A DNA stretch of 64,000 nucleotides from Protula sp. h YS-2021. Its lineage: Eukaryota > Annelida > Polychaeta > Sabellida > Serpulidae. Within the stretch, counting starts at the first letter, position 1. The number at the start of each line of letters is the position of its first letter. The stretch spans positions 1 to 64,000 of the forward strand of contig CATKHT010000031.1 of NCBI GenBank assembly GCA_949752745.1, read 5' to 3'. Below are positions 32,037 to 43,677 of this stretch, piece by piece. The notes below the pieces were generated by a model. It saw nothing but the letters and a program-made list of their open reading frames with translations. It was not told the DNA's origin and made no database searches. Made by a program: the position numbers and the translations under genes.

Positions 32037-35000
32037 AAAACTTGAAATACGGGGGACTAAGAACCGCGTATTTCAAGCACAATTCTACATTCATCTCAAT
32101 TTTTATCACCAACCCCATACTATACTAACTCCATGAAGCGATCCTAAAAGAGGAATACCAATTAACAACTAGAGCTGCCTTGGAGCCAGTACTACGCCAG
32201 AATGCTAGTTACGAAAAATTACCAATTTTTCATGAATTCTCCTATTGTCGCCCATGTACTGACTGCCGAAAAAATGAGAAATAGCCAAAAATTAGCATTT
32301 TTCATGGCGAACTTAGATGTGATACCGATCAGAGATCGTGTATCATGTGGTTGAGTGCTGTTTATGCATTATCACTCAACTACCATACATTTCCGTATAC
32401 GAAAGTAATACGTAACAAGCACTCTGTCCCAAACCAGTACCTAATTAGCAATAAACCCTAATAAACTATAAAAATTATAAGATTTTTAAAAACTTCAACT
32501 TTTCCACTGTTTTGTTTACAAAGTGAGCGCACCGAAAGACTCACGGAAATTTACGAATTTTTATAAGCAACTATATTTCTAACAATACTTTTCAAAGACC
32601 TATCATTCTTTAGCCCCAAGAAACCTTAGTTTCAATTTGATAAACACTATCGGACTAATAAGGAAGGACTTTGATTGATTTTAATATAAAATTTAAATGC
32701 AAAAATTTCCGGAAATTGCCGGGTAGCACACAAAAACCCCTAGCGAGTAAAAGACGCAAAAATAACACATAAGTGACACATACGAGCCCTTCACGGAAAA
32801 ACCATGCCAAAACCTAGTAAATTAGTCTACTTTTCTGGCCAGATTATATAACTAAACCAAAACCATTCCACCCCCACTCTGAGATATGCATACTTAAAGC
32901 CTTCTTCTATTCTATGTTTATAATAGTTTACTAAAATCTTCGCCGAAAATGCCAAAAGTTGAACTTTAAAACAAGCCCAAAATTCCAATTTCTTTCTTGT
33001 TGTGGGAGGCAATTTGGCAGAAATCCAACAAAACAGCTGACATAGCGGCCCACTTATTGACCCTATTAGCATTTCCATAGGCAGATCCCTTGCCTCTGTC
33101 ATCACTTACGCCAAAGCTAATACTACGAGCTATCTTTCTCGCTAGAAACTAAACACTTATGCCTGGTCAAATACATATAATGATCCATACATTTTCTTTC
33201 GTTCTTTGACACCACTGGGCTTACTACAGCGAGCTAGGGCTATTCCTATCATGCTTCTACAACGGCAAGCTACGGCCATCTTTTTACTCACTTACTATCC
33301 AGTACCGTGGGTCGCCAAATGATTAAAAAATACACTTTTTGACTAAAATATGTGGCGAAAATACTACAATACATAAGCCTTAAGTTTATACTTGCCAATA
33401 AGAATATATTGAAACATTCTGCGCGATTATTTACTCATACAAAGCGAGTATCCTTACTTTCCCTCCGTATAAATGCATCACAGCCATCCGGCCATTATAC
33501 AAGCACCAGTGCATAACATTTCGTGACTTATAAAATGAATTTTTTCCGTAAAATACACTATTCCTACCATTTCTACTGCCCATTCTTTTCATACTTATTC
33601 AACTTAAACTTCTGAGTCCTCACGGGGAAAATTTAAGTCATTTTAAGCCAACTATGGCTAAAATAAATGTAAAAATATTTGACCTGGCTAAACACCAGGG
33701 AAAGTTGCCATTGTTAAGACTCGATTTACTTCAGATACACTATCACCTATAACTTTTATACAAACATTTGGAATTACTGCTATAAAGTAACATTCGTCAG
33801 CAACTAATTTAAACTTATGGGCCTATATACAGGAAATTTAGCAACTTTAAAGCCTGTTTTAACTTCATATAAATGTTAAAATGGCGAACCGAACCAGAAA
33901 TGATTTAGAAGGGCTTCACTAAAATTCAATTTTCTCATTTGATACTCGGCGGATTGCCTTCAAACTTGCAGACTGACCCCAAAAGACATTTATCTACATT
34001 TTTCTTTCCAATTTATATAAATAAATACGTTTTATCATTGTTTATTTAGCCAAAAGTGATGGGCGTCGGCCCAGTCTTATTTATCCATTACTTGGAATGG
34101 ATCAAACGCATTCTTTAGCCGTAAAGCCCTCAAAATCGAGCATCAGGCTTTCTTAGACTTAGAGGCGAAACTCTTTTGTTTTTTTTTTTTTTCACTGTTT
34201 CGACGCGATCAGACGCATTCTTTGCTCGTAGATCCTTATCAAACGTTAGGCTTTCTTGCACCTGGAGTCGAAACTATTTGTTTTTTTCGAGAACTGAGGC
34301 AAGAATGCGTATCCTGCCATGTTTAAATGTTTTTTTTTTTTTCAACTAAAACCTAAACTACCTTACTCTTTACGCGAAACGTGTACTCTGTGTGGTACAC
34401 ACTGTATAGTACACACTGTACATTATGCGCTTTGTACATATACACCGTAAAAACGTAAGCCACGCTTGGCTGCTTACAAGACTCTTGAAGAGCCAGCCAT
34501 ATTTTTTTTTTCAATCAGTAGTCAAAAATCGAAGTCCAGGGGCTTTTCACTGTCATCAAGCCACTTCCCGTATGCGCTAAAGCGGCAACCAACCAGACAG
34601 ACAACCAACCAACCAGCCAAACAACCAACCAACCTTCACAACCAGTTACTTAGACATGCATTATGCATTTTTTTTACACTCTCCCTCCCTTAAAAACACC
34701 TCGGGGAGGGGGGAACATTATACAAATTTTTAAACACATTACAAAAGATACATTAACATACACACATAATTTTTTTTTTCGAAACACCATGTATTAATCA
34801 CACGTTTTTTTTTTCTTTTTAAATGTCCCAAACAGTTTCCTCAGCCGCCTCTTCTTTCCTGAACCAGATCACTGTTACGAGGCACGTTAAAGCCACGTCT
34901 TCCTGTTTAAAACCTAAGCTTCAAACAGGGTAATCGTGTTTAGATCTTCGCCCGTCAACTATATACGCTTTTGCCTTGCGTATAAGGACCGGGGCATGAT

Positions 35001-35091
35001 GTTATCTTGACATCCTCTTCTTAGTGTATTTGGCACGAGTGAATTTGGCGCAGGGGTTAAATTATTGAAAGCGGGTAAATTTGGCAAACAT
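32037..35091. other. Long non-coding 3' region of Gypsy element
   Basis: About 3 kb without a convincing gene. A 92-codon minus frame at 32827-33105 has no recognised motif. A degenerate direct repeat of about 115 bp lies at 34098-34290 (GCATTCTTT...AGGCTTTCTT...GAAAC...T-run). T-runs occur near 34180, 34330 and 34500-34510. AACCAACCAACC strings lie at about 34590-34640. This may be a long 3' untranslated region or captured sequence. Confidence 0.5.
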
Positions 35092-36012
35092 TTAAATTTG
35101 GTTTTCTCTACTACAGCAAGGGAAATCCTCCCTTTTGGCCGGGTTGACGAACTTCATTTCCTCAACCACCTCGACTGAGCCATCGGCGTGCGTTATCCGG
35201 CGCTTTGTGTGTGTGTGGCCCCACACCTGTGCTTTATCGACCTCGAACAACGCCGCCCGACTCAGTCTCTTTCTAGGGGGAATCTCCGCTTTCGGGCCTG
35301 GGGATTTAACCTCGCGCTTTTCCCGGTCTGTCTCCAAATCCACATGGGGAGTTTCCGGGCGTTTGGGGGTTTCCTCCGGTTCGTCCACCGAGTACAGGGG
35401 AGTCGGGCCGAGATCATCATCCATATCATCACGGTTTTCAGTAGCTTCCCCCGAGCTACCCGACTTGGGAACTGACTCACGTGAAATCTCGACCCTTCTT
35501 TCGGGGGCTTTTGTCTCGGCTTGTGTCGGTGGACGACACGAAGGCTTTCCCCGGCGCAGGCTTTCCCTAGTCAGACCCTCCTTCAGAGTCTGAGTTCCAT
35601 GGCATGACGTCAAGTGGCCAAACATGTGGAAGCGACTCGAGGCACTAAACTCACAGAACGGACAGAAGAAATTTTATTCTGTAATTGGGTGTTTCTTCTC
35701 CCGATGTGCCTCGAGTTCCTTCAAACTTTTGCATGTAAAGCCACACGCACGACATGATAAAGGCTGATGGAAAGGACGCATGGTTGGGGATGGTTGGCTT
35801 GGTTGGATTCTGCAACCACATAAAATTGATTATTTATTTTTCTTGCACGTAAGAAGGTGCCGCAAGAGGGAGTTTTCAACACTGAGTTTTTGGTGGCAGT
35901 AAGGACAGGGGGCGTGCTTGGGAGCATGCCATTCTTTCTTATGCCTTAGTAATGTCTCTTTATCGTGGCAAATGAACCTTAACTTGCACGTGCCACAAGC
36001 CAAGCGAGGCAT
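35092..36012 (-). pseudogene. Accessory C2H2-type zinc-finger ORF of Gypsy element
   Basis: One minus-strand frame runs from ATG 36012 to the stop at 35092, broken by TAA at 35830-35832 and at 35674-35676. In order it shows a CGTC...H...H finger with wide spacing (C-X2-C-X14-H-X4-H), CPYC...H-X3-C (C2HC), CRAC...H-X4-H and CPFC...H-X4-H; the last two fit C-X2-C-X12-H-X4-H exactly. A disordered tail of about 160 aa, rich in Pro, Glu, Asp, Lys and Arg, follows. A good acceptor (TATGTTTGACAG) abuts ATG 36012 and another (TGTGGTTGCAG) lies near 35813 between the two stops, so spliced forms are possible. It lies between integrase and 3' LTR, the place of env or accessory genes. DNA or RNA binding is likely; the function is unknown. 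The two stops may be decay. Confidence 0.65.
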
Positions 36013-36568
36013 CTGTCAAACATAAAAAATAATAGCTTTCCAGTTAACACAAATCCCACGACGGACTACTTTTTTTCTTATGATCCATGCATGCCTGAGT
36101 GACGCATCATTTCTTATGGTAGAATCTACTTTAGAGTTCATTCAACTTCGATAACCCTTACTTGAAAGTTTAACGATGTTTGTGCTCAGTATTTTTTACT
36201 TTAATGCTCCGACATTTTCATTTAAAAGACGTTATTTTCCCGAAACATCTGGCAACCTGTTTACCAAACGGAGCCGATAAGTGTTTGTGCCAACAATAAA
36301 CAATTTTCTATCACCATCGTGTACCTGATAGCTTAAAGATTGACAACAATCATCCCATTTTACTTTTACTGTAGAACACCCTAGAAGTCCGGAATGGGAT
36401 CATAAACTTAATCAGTTACACTCCTGTATCACTTGTTTATGTGAAGTCACTGACTTCCAAACAACTAAACTAACAAACAAGGCAATAACATACTCTTTCT
36501 TCTTGTTTTAGATGGGTTTTTCAGCAACTTTATGTATCTTCCTATGTTCTATGTACAAAATTTACATT
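36013..36568. other. Spacer between pol and zinc-finger ORF
   Basis: No gene seen. Read on the minus strand it lies downstream of the integrase stop and ends in the TTTTTTATGTTTGACAG acceptor that precedes the zinc-finger frame. It may therefore act as an intron end or intergenic spacer. Confidence 0.5.
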
Positions 36569-38720
36569 TTAATCAGAATCGGCAAATCTTTTCGGGGCTT
36601 TTCGCACTCGCTTCGAGCGTCGTGGCGCTTTAACTGGCGACTGTAACTTGTCCGAATCACCCGTCATTGGTCGATTTTTATCCGGATCGGTCGTCACTTT
36701 AGGTTGATCGTCAGATTTTTCTATTTCGTCCGAATTTTCTTTATCTGAGCGATCGCCCGCACCCGAAATTGGCAAACTTTTCTCATCAGAACTTGGGTCT
36801 GTCCATTTCACTTTCACGAACTTACGCCTAGGTGGAATTGAGTCACTGCTAGACGAGCTGTCATCAGCTTGTGAGATCTCACTCTTAGAATCTTTTCCCA
36901 GACTTAGATTCTGATCACGGTTGGGATCACTTCCCACAGTTTTACGTTCGTCTGTGTGTTCGTCTGCCGTGAGGGTTTCGGAATCAGAATTCTGTCTCTG
37001 GGAAGATTCGTTTTTATCCACAGGCAGACTGGCGTTCGGATTAGGACCGAAATAAGGTCTTAACCTATCCCTGTGCATTATTTTGGGCTTAGTACGGGGA
37101 TTTAACTGTACCTTATAGTTTACATCCCCTATCCTCTCAATAATTGTAAAAGGACCCTGCCATTTGCTCATAAGTTTGGGCGATAACCCGGACTTTTTGC
37201 GAGGGATATGTACCCACGTTCTGGTCCCTACGCTGAAAGAACTGGCTTTTGCTCTGACGTCATAATCACGTTTCTGTCTCTCTGCAGCCACTTTAATGTT
37301 CTTTCTCGCTATTTCATGAGCTTGCTCAAATTTTTCCCTTAAATCTTTGACGTACGCATGTTCATCCGGGAAATAATCTGTCTTTGGCCTGCCAATGATC
37401 AAATCAAGGGGCATTTCTGTGGCACGGCCAAACATGAGCATATTGGGGGAAAGGCCTGTGGACTTTTGGGGCGTGTTTCTGTACGCAGACATTACGAAAC
37501 TTAGTTTTTCATCCCAATTTCTCTGATTTTCATCCACAAGAAGGGAAAGTAGACTTTCAATCGAGGCATTTGCCCGTTCGATATACCCATCCGTCTGCGG
37601 CCTGTAAATAGTTGTACGAACCTGATCAATTTGCAACAACTGACACATTTGTCGGTACAAACCGGACATGAACTGTGAACCCTGGTCACTCAGAATCATA
37701 CGTGGGGTGCCGTACCTAAGTATAAATTCTTTAACCAAGACATTTGCCACCGTAACAGCTTCCATATTGGGAATTGGAAATGCTTCTATAAACTTTGTAA
37801 AATAGTCACCAATAACCAATATATACTGATTTCCACGTTCGGTTTTCGGCCATTTACCAGAAATATCGAGGGCAATTCTTTCCATGGGTGCTCCTACAGG
37901 AAAAGGCTTCAGGAGGGTGTTTTTCTTGTTTGGATTTGGCTTTCGAGAGTTGCATTTATGGCAATTTCGAACCCAGTCGGTCACATCTCTCTTAAAACCA
38001 TACCAATACACCCTACTTCGCACAGAACCGAATGTTTTGTCAACTCCCACGTGACTACCACTCGGACTATCGTGCAATGCAGATAATACACCGGGGACTA
38101 GTATTCTTGGGAGTACTAGTTGCCAAACTTCTCCCACCTTGTTTTCACTGTAGAAAGCTCTGTATAAGACACCATTTTCTACTTTCAATCTTTCCCAATC
38201 AGCCCATAATGCTTTGATGGCTGGACTTTCTGGAGATATTTCATCCCAGCTCGGTTTAGGTTCATCTTTCTCAAACTTTTCCAAAATGTAGGAAATTTTA
38301 TTATCCTCCATTTGCATTTTTCGCAAATCCTCGGGAGAATAACCTTTCAACCAGTTCGAATTTTGGCTCTGATCATCTCCAGACTTTACATCGGTCTGAG
38401 CCACTGTATCAATACCATTGGATACCTGATCAATACTTTGAACGCAATTCTCCATAGCATTTTGGCTTTCTGATGATCCTAAAACACCCCTAACCCGTCT
38501 GGTTTGGTGTCCCTGTGCCAAATTATTTTTTCTGATTGCATTTTCCCTAGATTTTGGTCGGTTTTTCTTGATCTTTTTTAAGATCTCTTTAGCTTTCTGT
38601 CTCCTATCTTCAACATACTCAAATTCTTCAGAATCCACTCCCTCCCCACACTGTGTACATGGAATCCGAGACAAGGAATCGGCATTCTGATGCAATTTCC
38701 CAGCTCTGTGTTTGATATCC
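36569..38720 (-). pseudogene. Gypsy Pol, end of RNase H plus integrase
   Basis: This frame picks up where the preceding pol frame shifts near 38720 (DIKHRAGKLHQNADSLSR completes RNase H). Integrase follows: H2C2 zinc finger (HVGVDKTFG to CHKCNSRK, about 150 residues into this frame and beyond), catalytic core with D in ALDISGKWP, D in ILSDQGSQF and E in YIERANASIESL, then a C-terminal SH3-like part (RTWVHIPRKKSG, KWQGPFTIIERIGDVNYKV). A long acidic/basic tail ends KRVRKAPKRFADSD at 36569. The core triad is intact. No chromodomain is recognised. It would join the cDNA to host DNA. A shift upstream separates it from the rest of pol. Confidence 0.93.
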
Positions 38721-40942
38721 AAAATCAAATGGACCCAATATCTCTAACCATCTGGCAATTTGCCCCTCTGGCGAACGCCATCTAAATAGGTAGAGAAGAG
38801 AGGAATGGTCTGTTCTTAGGAGAAACTTTCTAGCCAGCAAGAAGTGTTTGTAATACGGAACAAAATACACAACTGCCAACAATTCACGTCTCGTCGTACA
38901 GTAATTAACCTCCGACTTATTTAAAGTACGGGAGCCATAACTGATGACTTTCTCGACGCCGTCTTGCACCTGACTTAGAATACCGGAAATACTGTGATTG
39001 CTCGCATCCGTATCTAAGATAAATTGACCTTCATCGTTTGGATATGCCAAAATAGGTGCTGTGGTCAGCAAATCTTTCAGTGCATCAAAACTACTCTGAC
39101 TTTTCTCTGACCACACGAATTCTTGGTCTTTCCTAGACAGATCATTCAAGGGTTTAGCAACATCTCCATACTTCTTAATAAAGCTCTTGTAGTATGAACA
39201 AAGACCAAGAAACCCTTTTACTTCTGTGAGGTTCTTTGGTACTGGCCACTCTCGTACCTTTCTAATTTTCTCAGGACAAGTGGAAATACCTTCTTCGGAC
39301 ACAATGTGACCTAGGAACGATACTGACCGCTGGAATAAGATGCATTTGGACGTTTTAACTTTCAAGTTAGCCCGAAGTAGTCTGTCAAGGACTTGTTCGA
39401 GATTTTCCAACGTTTTTCCAAACGTTTTGCCGTACACTATTAAGTCATCCATATAAATGAGGATTATTTTCCAGCTAAGGCCAGTCATTATCAGTTCCAT
39501 TAAACGCTGACATGTACTAGGACCTGAGTGCAAGCCAAATGGAAGGGTTTCAAACTCAAAAGCCCCCCTACCCGGCACCGCAAAACTTGTTTTACATGCA
39601 TCTCTCGGGTCAAGCTCTATCTGATGGAAGCCACTGGCTAAATCTAACACATTGTAGAACTTGGAACCATGCATACTCTCAAGACAAGTATCTATACGGG
39701 GCAAAGGGAAGCTGTCGTACTTTGATCTTGCATTCACAGCCCTAACGTCTAGACAAATTCTTATTTCTCCGTTTGCCTTTCGAACGACCACCATACAAGA
39801 GGACCACGGAGATGAGGAGGGCCGAATAACTTTCATTTCTAACAGCCTGTCAATCTCCTTATCTACGGCTTCTCGTAAATGGATGGGAACTTTTCTAGGG
39901 GGCAATCTGACCGGTTTATTATCCCCAGTGTCAATTTTATGTTTGACTATACCAGTTCTTCCTATATCAGTCGGACCGGAAGAGAACACACCTTGGAACT
40001 TAAACAATGTGTTCCTAACCTGGTTACTCTGTTCTAATTTTAGGGATCCACAACTACGGTCAAATAATTCTTGCAAATGCTTTGGTAAAGGACCCTGTAT
40101 ATCGCCCCTGACCTCGTTATCACTATTCTCGTCCGAGATTTCGTGAGAAACTTGGTTAACGGCGGAAGCATTATCTTTTCCGTCTTTGAACCCATGAATA
40201 TCAATGACAGGGTGAACAATAGCCATGTTGGTGTTTTTGTTCAAAACTACAGGTTCGTTATAGGGATTCATCACTCTCAGTGGAACTAAACCTTTGCTGG
40301 GATCTACCAAACTCTTGCTCAGCAACACTCCATGACTACTCAACGACGACACAGGTTCCGCCATTGCACACTTAGCCATTTCACCCCTCTGGTGAACTAA
40401 GCCTGGTACAATACCTTCACTAAGTGGCGGAATAACGACAGTTTCACTCGCTGTCACCCTACACGCCATTTTCTTTCCGGTTTCTTCCCGGAAACTCAGA
40501 GAGCTACCTTGCACCACGAATGATCCATCCCCATAATTTAATTCACACTCTTTTTCCTTCATGAAATCAATCCCTAACAAGGCATCCGATTCGATTTCGG
40601 CAATAACTGTCGAATGAACAACTTCAGTAGTTTCAAGAATTATAGGCAAATCAACTACCCCAACAACTGGCAAATTACTGCCATCAGCTAAAGTCAGCTT
40701 GTCTCGATATTCTCGCACTTCAGGCCGGTTTGACTTGGGTATTTTTTCGAAAATTCTTCTTGATAAAATTGTGACAGACGACCCAGTATCAATTACGAAA
40801 TCTACCTCGGTCCCTATCACTGTACCCTTAACATATAAACCTGACAAACCAGTTTGAAGCACGCTTGAGTTTATGAAATGCTCTTTCACAGGTCCTTTAT
40901 CACTTTCAGAGACTGGACTACGGACCTCGCTACCAGTCTCGC
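38628..40942 (-). pseudogene. Gypsy Pol, protease, reverse transcriptase and RNase H
   Basis: The frame runs to 38628 but matches the family only to about 38720, where an extra base shifts it. It starts without ATG, in the -1 frame relative to gag, whose stop is at 40943. Pepsin-like protease: DFVIDTGSSVTIL (coding near 40800). Reverse transcriptase: motifs include IRICLDVRAVN, NVLDLASGFHQI (first catalytic D), FETLPFGL, and IYMDD (39446-39457). RNase H: FILDTDASNHSISG, YCTTRRELLAVVYF and FLLRTDHSSLLYL. The single-base insertion lies in the run near 38718-38725 at GPFDF, so RNase H is cut from integrase in this copy. Confidence 0.93.
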
Positions 40943-41757
40943 TTAGTTTTCCTGATCATTTTTGGTTTCTACACGCGTCTTGCTATCTTTACGTTTTTCT
41001 TCTGGGCAAGACGATGCGTAATGTCCCATTTTGTTGCAATTGTAGCACTTTACCTGATCAAGGGGAACTTTCTTCTTAGGTTTTTGAGCTTTTTCACTGG
41101 ACAATTTTGACATCTGCTGGTCTAGTTGCTTTAAAAGCTTGGTCAACTGACCTGCTACGGTTTTCATGTCACTATTTCCCGAACCTTTAGACTTGTCCCC
41201 TTTATCTTCTTGCTCGGATTGCACCTTGCTTTTGTCTTTAGCCTTTTTCTTACCTCTCTGCTGGCTAGCGGAACTCTCGGTTTCGGTTTTTATTTCTCTA
41301 ACCGATTTCTTACCTGGAGTTTTCTATTGCTCAGCCTTCTCGATCGCATCATACTCAATCGCAAGTAAAACTGCTTCACGCACACTTCTCAGTCTTTCGA
41401 GTTTAATGCGCATTCGCAACTCCCGATTCGGTAGGGCTTCGATAAAGTGCTGCAGGGTAAGAATTTTGATCATGTCACTTGGAGCCGTGGGATAGGCTTT
41501 CGCAACTAACCTGGATATGCCGTCTGACAGCTCCTGGTAGGACTCTTTGTCTTTTTTAGTGCGTCCCTGCAGTTGTGCCAGAAATATTGCTGTCTGTCTC
41601 TCGGTACCAAATCGTTCTTCTAAAACTGCTTTCAGCGAGAAATAATCTCTTACCTGCTCACCATGCAATGTACCCAGCAATTTCTGAGCAGAACCCCTCA
41701 AACTAAATGCTAAGTACTTGGCCATTTCTTGTTCAGACCACCCGTTTAATTCAGCAC
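40943..41757 (-). pseudogene. Gypsy Gag, C-terminal half with zinc knuckle
   Basis: This frame follows gag's frameshift near 41750. It codes the capsid-like region (NGWSEQEMAKYLAFSLRGSA) and a helical stretch, then meets an in-frame TAG at 41324-41326. Beyond the TAG it continues through a Lys-rich linker to a CCHC knuckle, CYNCNKMGHYASSC, and stops at 40943. The knuckle would bind genomic RNA. Pol begins in the -1 frame over the last codons. The single stop and the shift suggest mutational damage to this copy. Confidence 0.9.
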
Positions 41758-43017
41758 AATCTCAAAATGGACTAAATAGTCAGAGAGCGGTGTGTTTCCT
41801 TGATATTTATCGGGAAGAATTATTTGTTTCCTGATTGTCTCTACTGGAAACGCTCTGGTCATGCTATGTGCTGCATGTGGACTTATGAATTTTGGTTCCA
41901 CGTAGTCTTTTCGGCTATAAGGCTGAGAAGTAAATTTTCTTAGCACTTCTCCGGGCATGACATTTACATTTCCCTCGTATTCAGGTGCAACCTCATGATA
42001 GGGTTTAAAAGCACCTGGGCTTTTGTAACGAGAAGGTGATGGTTCTGACCTATGCCTTTGTTCTTCAGGAACAGATCTTGGATTTGCAAATTCTTGCAGC
42101 TTTGATCTCTCACTAGGAGGCCAGTACCCGAAACCTGAGACCTTTTCTTCCGGAAATATGGGAGGCAAATCTCTACCAGGGACTTTGGGCGTACTACAGC
42201 GAGAGAAAACAGGACCACGGGGACTTGACAAATGCTGAAACCTAGGACTTTTTTCGCGCACTTTGGCGTCAGAAAGATATTGTTCTTCCCAATTATCTTC
42301 CTCCTCTGTGTCAGCTTCATACCCATACTCACAACCCGTCTTTCTTTCGCTATGAGTATCCCGTCCCCGGGGTTTACACGTCTGTTTAGCCCCATAATCC
42401 CCACTTTTTCCTAAAAATGGAGACTTGGCTGCCGAATGCAACGGCTCTTCTAATTCGTCTGCCTGTGGAGCAGGCTGAGAAAAACAAAAACGTTTCTTGA
42501 TGGGATCTTCGGGAGTAGGACCGTGATACTCTTGACTACGGGGAATAGGCAATTTCTCAATAAACACGCGTAGACGGTTCACAGTTTCCTGCAATTCCCG
42601 AACACTTTCTTCCCTACTCTCGATATAATTATCCCTTTCATCCAACGCAGCAATTGTCCTATCTAACATTTCCTCAAGCTGCTTTTCTCTATCACCGGAC
42701 TGTTTTTCTTTCCATCTCATTTCCCGCTCATACTCTTTCTCTTTTCTCTCAAGCATACGCTCCCTTCGCTCAATTTCACGTTCTTTTTCTTCCAACTCAT
42801 AGGCAGACTTCACGGAACTCTTCGAAACTGAACGGTAAAATCCCCCATCTTCGCTCTTGATTTTGGGTTTGGGCTCCCATTTAACAGTATCGGGCAAATC
42901 TTCGTAGCTGTTTAGCCTCTTACAAGCCCCTAAAACTACCTCACTATCCTCCCAATCTTGACCATCCGGCCAGACCTCCTCGCTTACCTCCGGTTTTTGA
43001 TCAAAGCTTTTATCCAT
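41746..43017 (-). pseudogene. Gypsy Gag, N-terminal half
   Basis: 423 codons from ATG 43017 (MDKSFDQKPEVSEE). A Glu/Arg-rich coiled coil lies at about 70-155 (KEREIERRERMLERKEKEYE). A Ser/Pro-rich disordered region (about 165-370) and the start of the capsid homology (ILPDKYQGNTPLSDYLVHFE) follow. The frame stops at 41746 because one base is missing within the capsid domain; the natural continuation is in the next frame. The shift lies inside a globular domain, so it is a mutation, not a programmed site. Confidence 0.9.
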
Positions 43018-43657
43018 AATTTACGTACGAAAACTTTTACTTTCTCGAGCTTGAAACAATATATCCTTATCAGAAAACACAATGAATATGCCGAATAGGG
43101 ATTCTATCCTCAACTTTCGAGGATAAAACCGAAACTTTTCTAAAATCACCAATTTTCACCACGTGGATATTACTTTCTCAGTTTGAGGAAAAACAGGTTG
43201 CCAGACCGAGAATGACTTCATTCGAATTTCTCACGAACGGATTTTAGAACCCTATTGTTACCTCAAATGATCAAAAGAATACTCACGATTAGAACGGGTA
43301 TCGGCAACGACAACGGATCTGGTCCCAGTGCCTGCTGTTTCGGTATGGCCGCTCCGGACACTTGAAACTATGGTAAGATCCTGAATGACAGCGCAGCACC
43401 GAGTTACACCAAAGACACGGCTGATAGGCCCAGTTGTTGGCTTTGTGGGCCCAGAACGCTGAGGAACGAATCTTCCCACACTCAAAACAATAGAAGCGGG
43501 AAGGCAGGTCGCTCGGTACGGTGCTGGAACTGTCGTTCTGCTCGTTCATCTACTGAAACGACAGAAATAGGAAGCCTTTACTCACTATCCGTTTTATTAT
43601 TTTTTCTTTAGGTTCGTCTCTTCCAGACTAAAAATAAAAAGAATTTAATCCAGAAAA
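43018..43657 (-). other. Gypsy leader with small Cys-rich ORF
   Basis: Between the PBS and gag an 86-codon minus frame (43289-43549) starts MNEQNDSSSTVPSDLPSRF and carries CFEC, CLWC, then H and C residues (HSGSYHSFKC), a zinc-ribbon-like set. It ends just before a consensus donor (AATC/GTGAGT), and a second donor (TTGAG/GTAACA) lies near 43257. It could be a small accessory protein or the first exon of a spliced transcript joined to the zinc-finger region at 36012. This is inference; it may also be chance. Confidence 0.4.
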
Positions 43658-43676
43658 GATCCTGCTGACTGCGCCA
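43658..43676 (-). promoter_or_regulatory. Primer binding site of Gypsy element
   Basis: TGGCGCAGTCAGCAGGATC on the minus strand starts one base after the 5' LTR. It begins TGG, the complement of the tRNA CCA end. The tRNA species was not identified. Confidence 0.85.
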
Positions 43677-43677
43677 G

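Noticed and set aside
32827..33105. 92-codon minus-strand frame in Gypsy 3' region
   Set aside because: No motif and no good start context; frames of this length are expected by chance in 3 kb.
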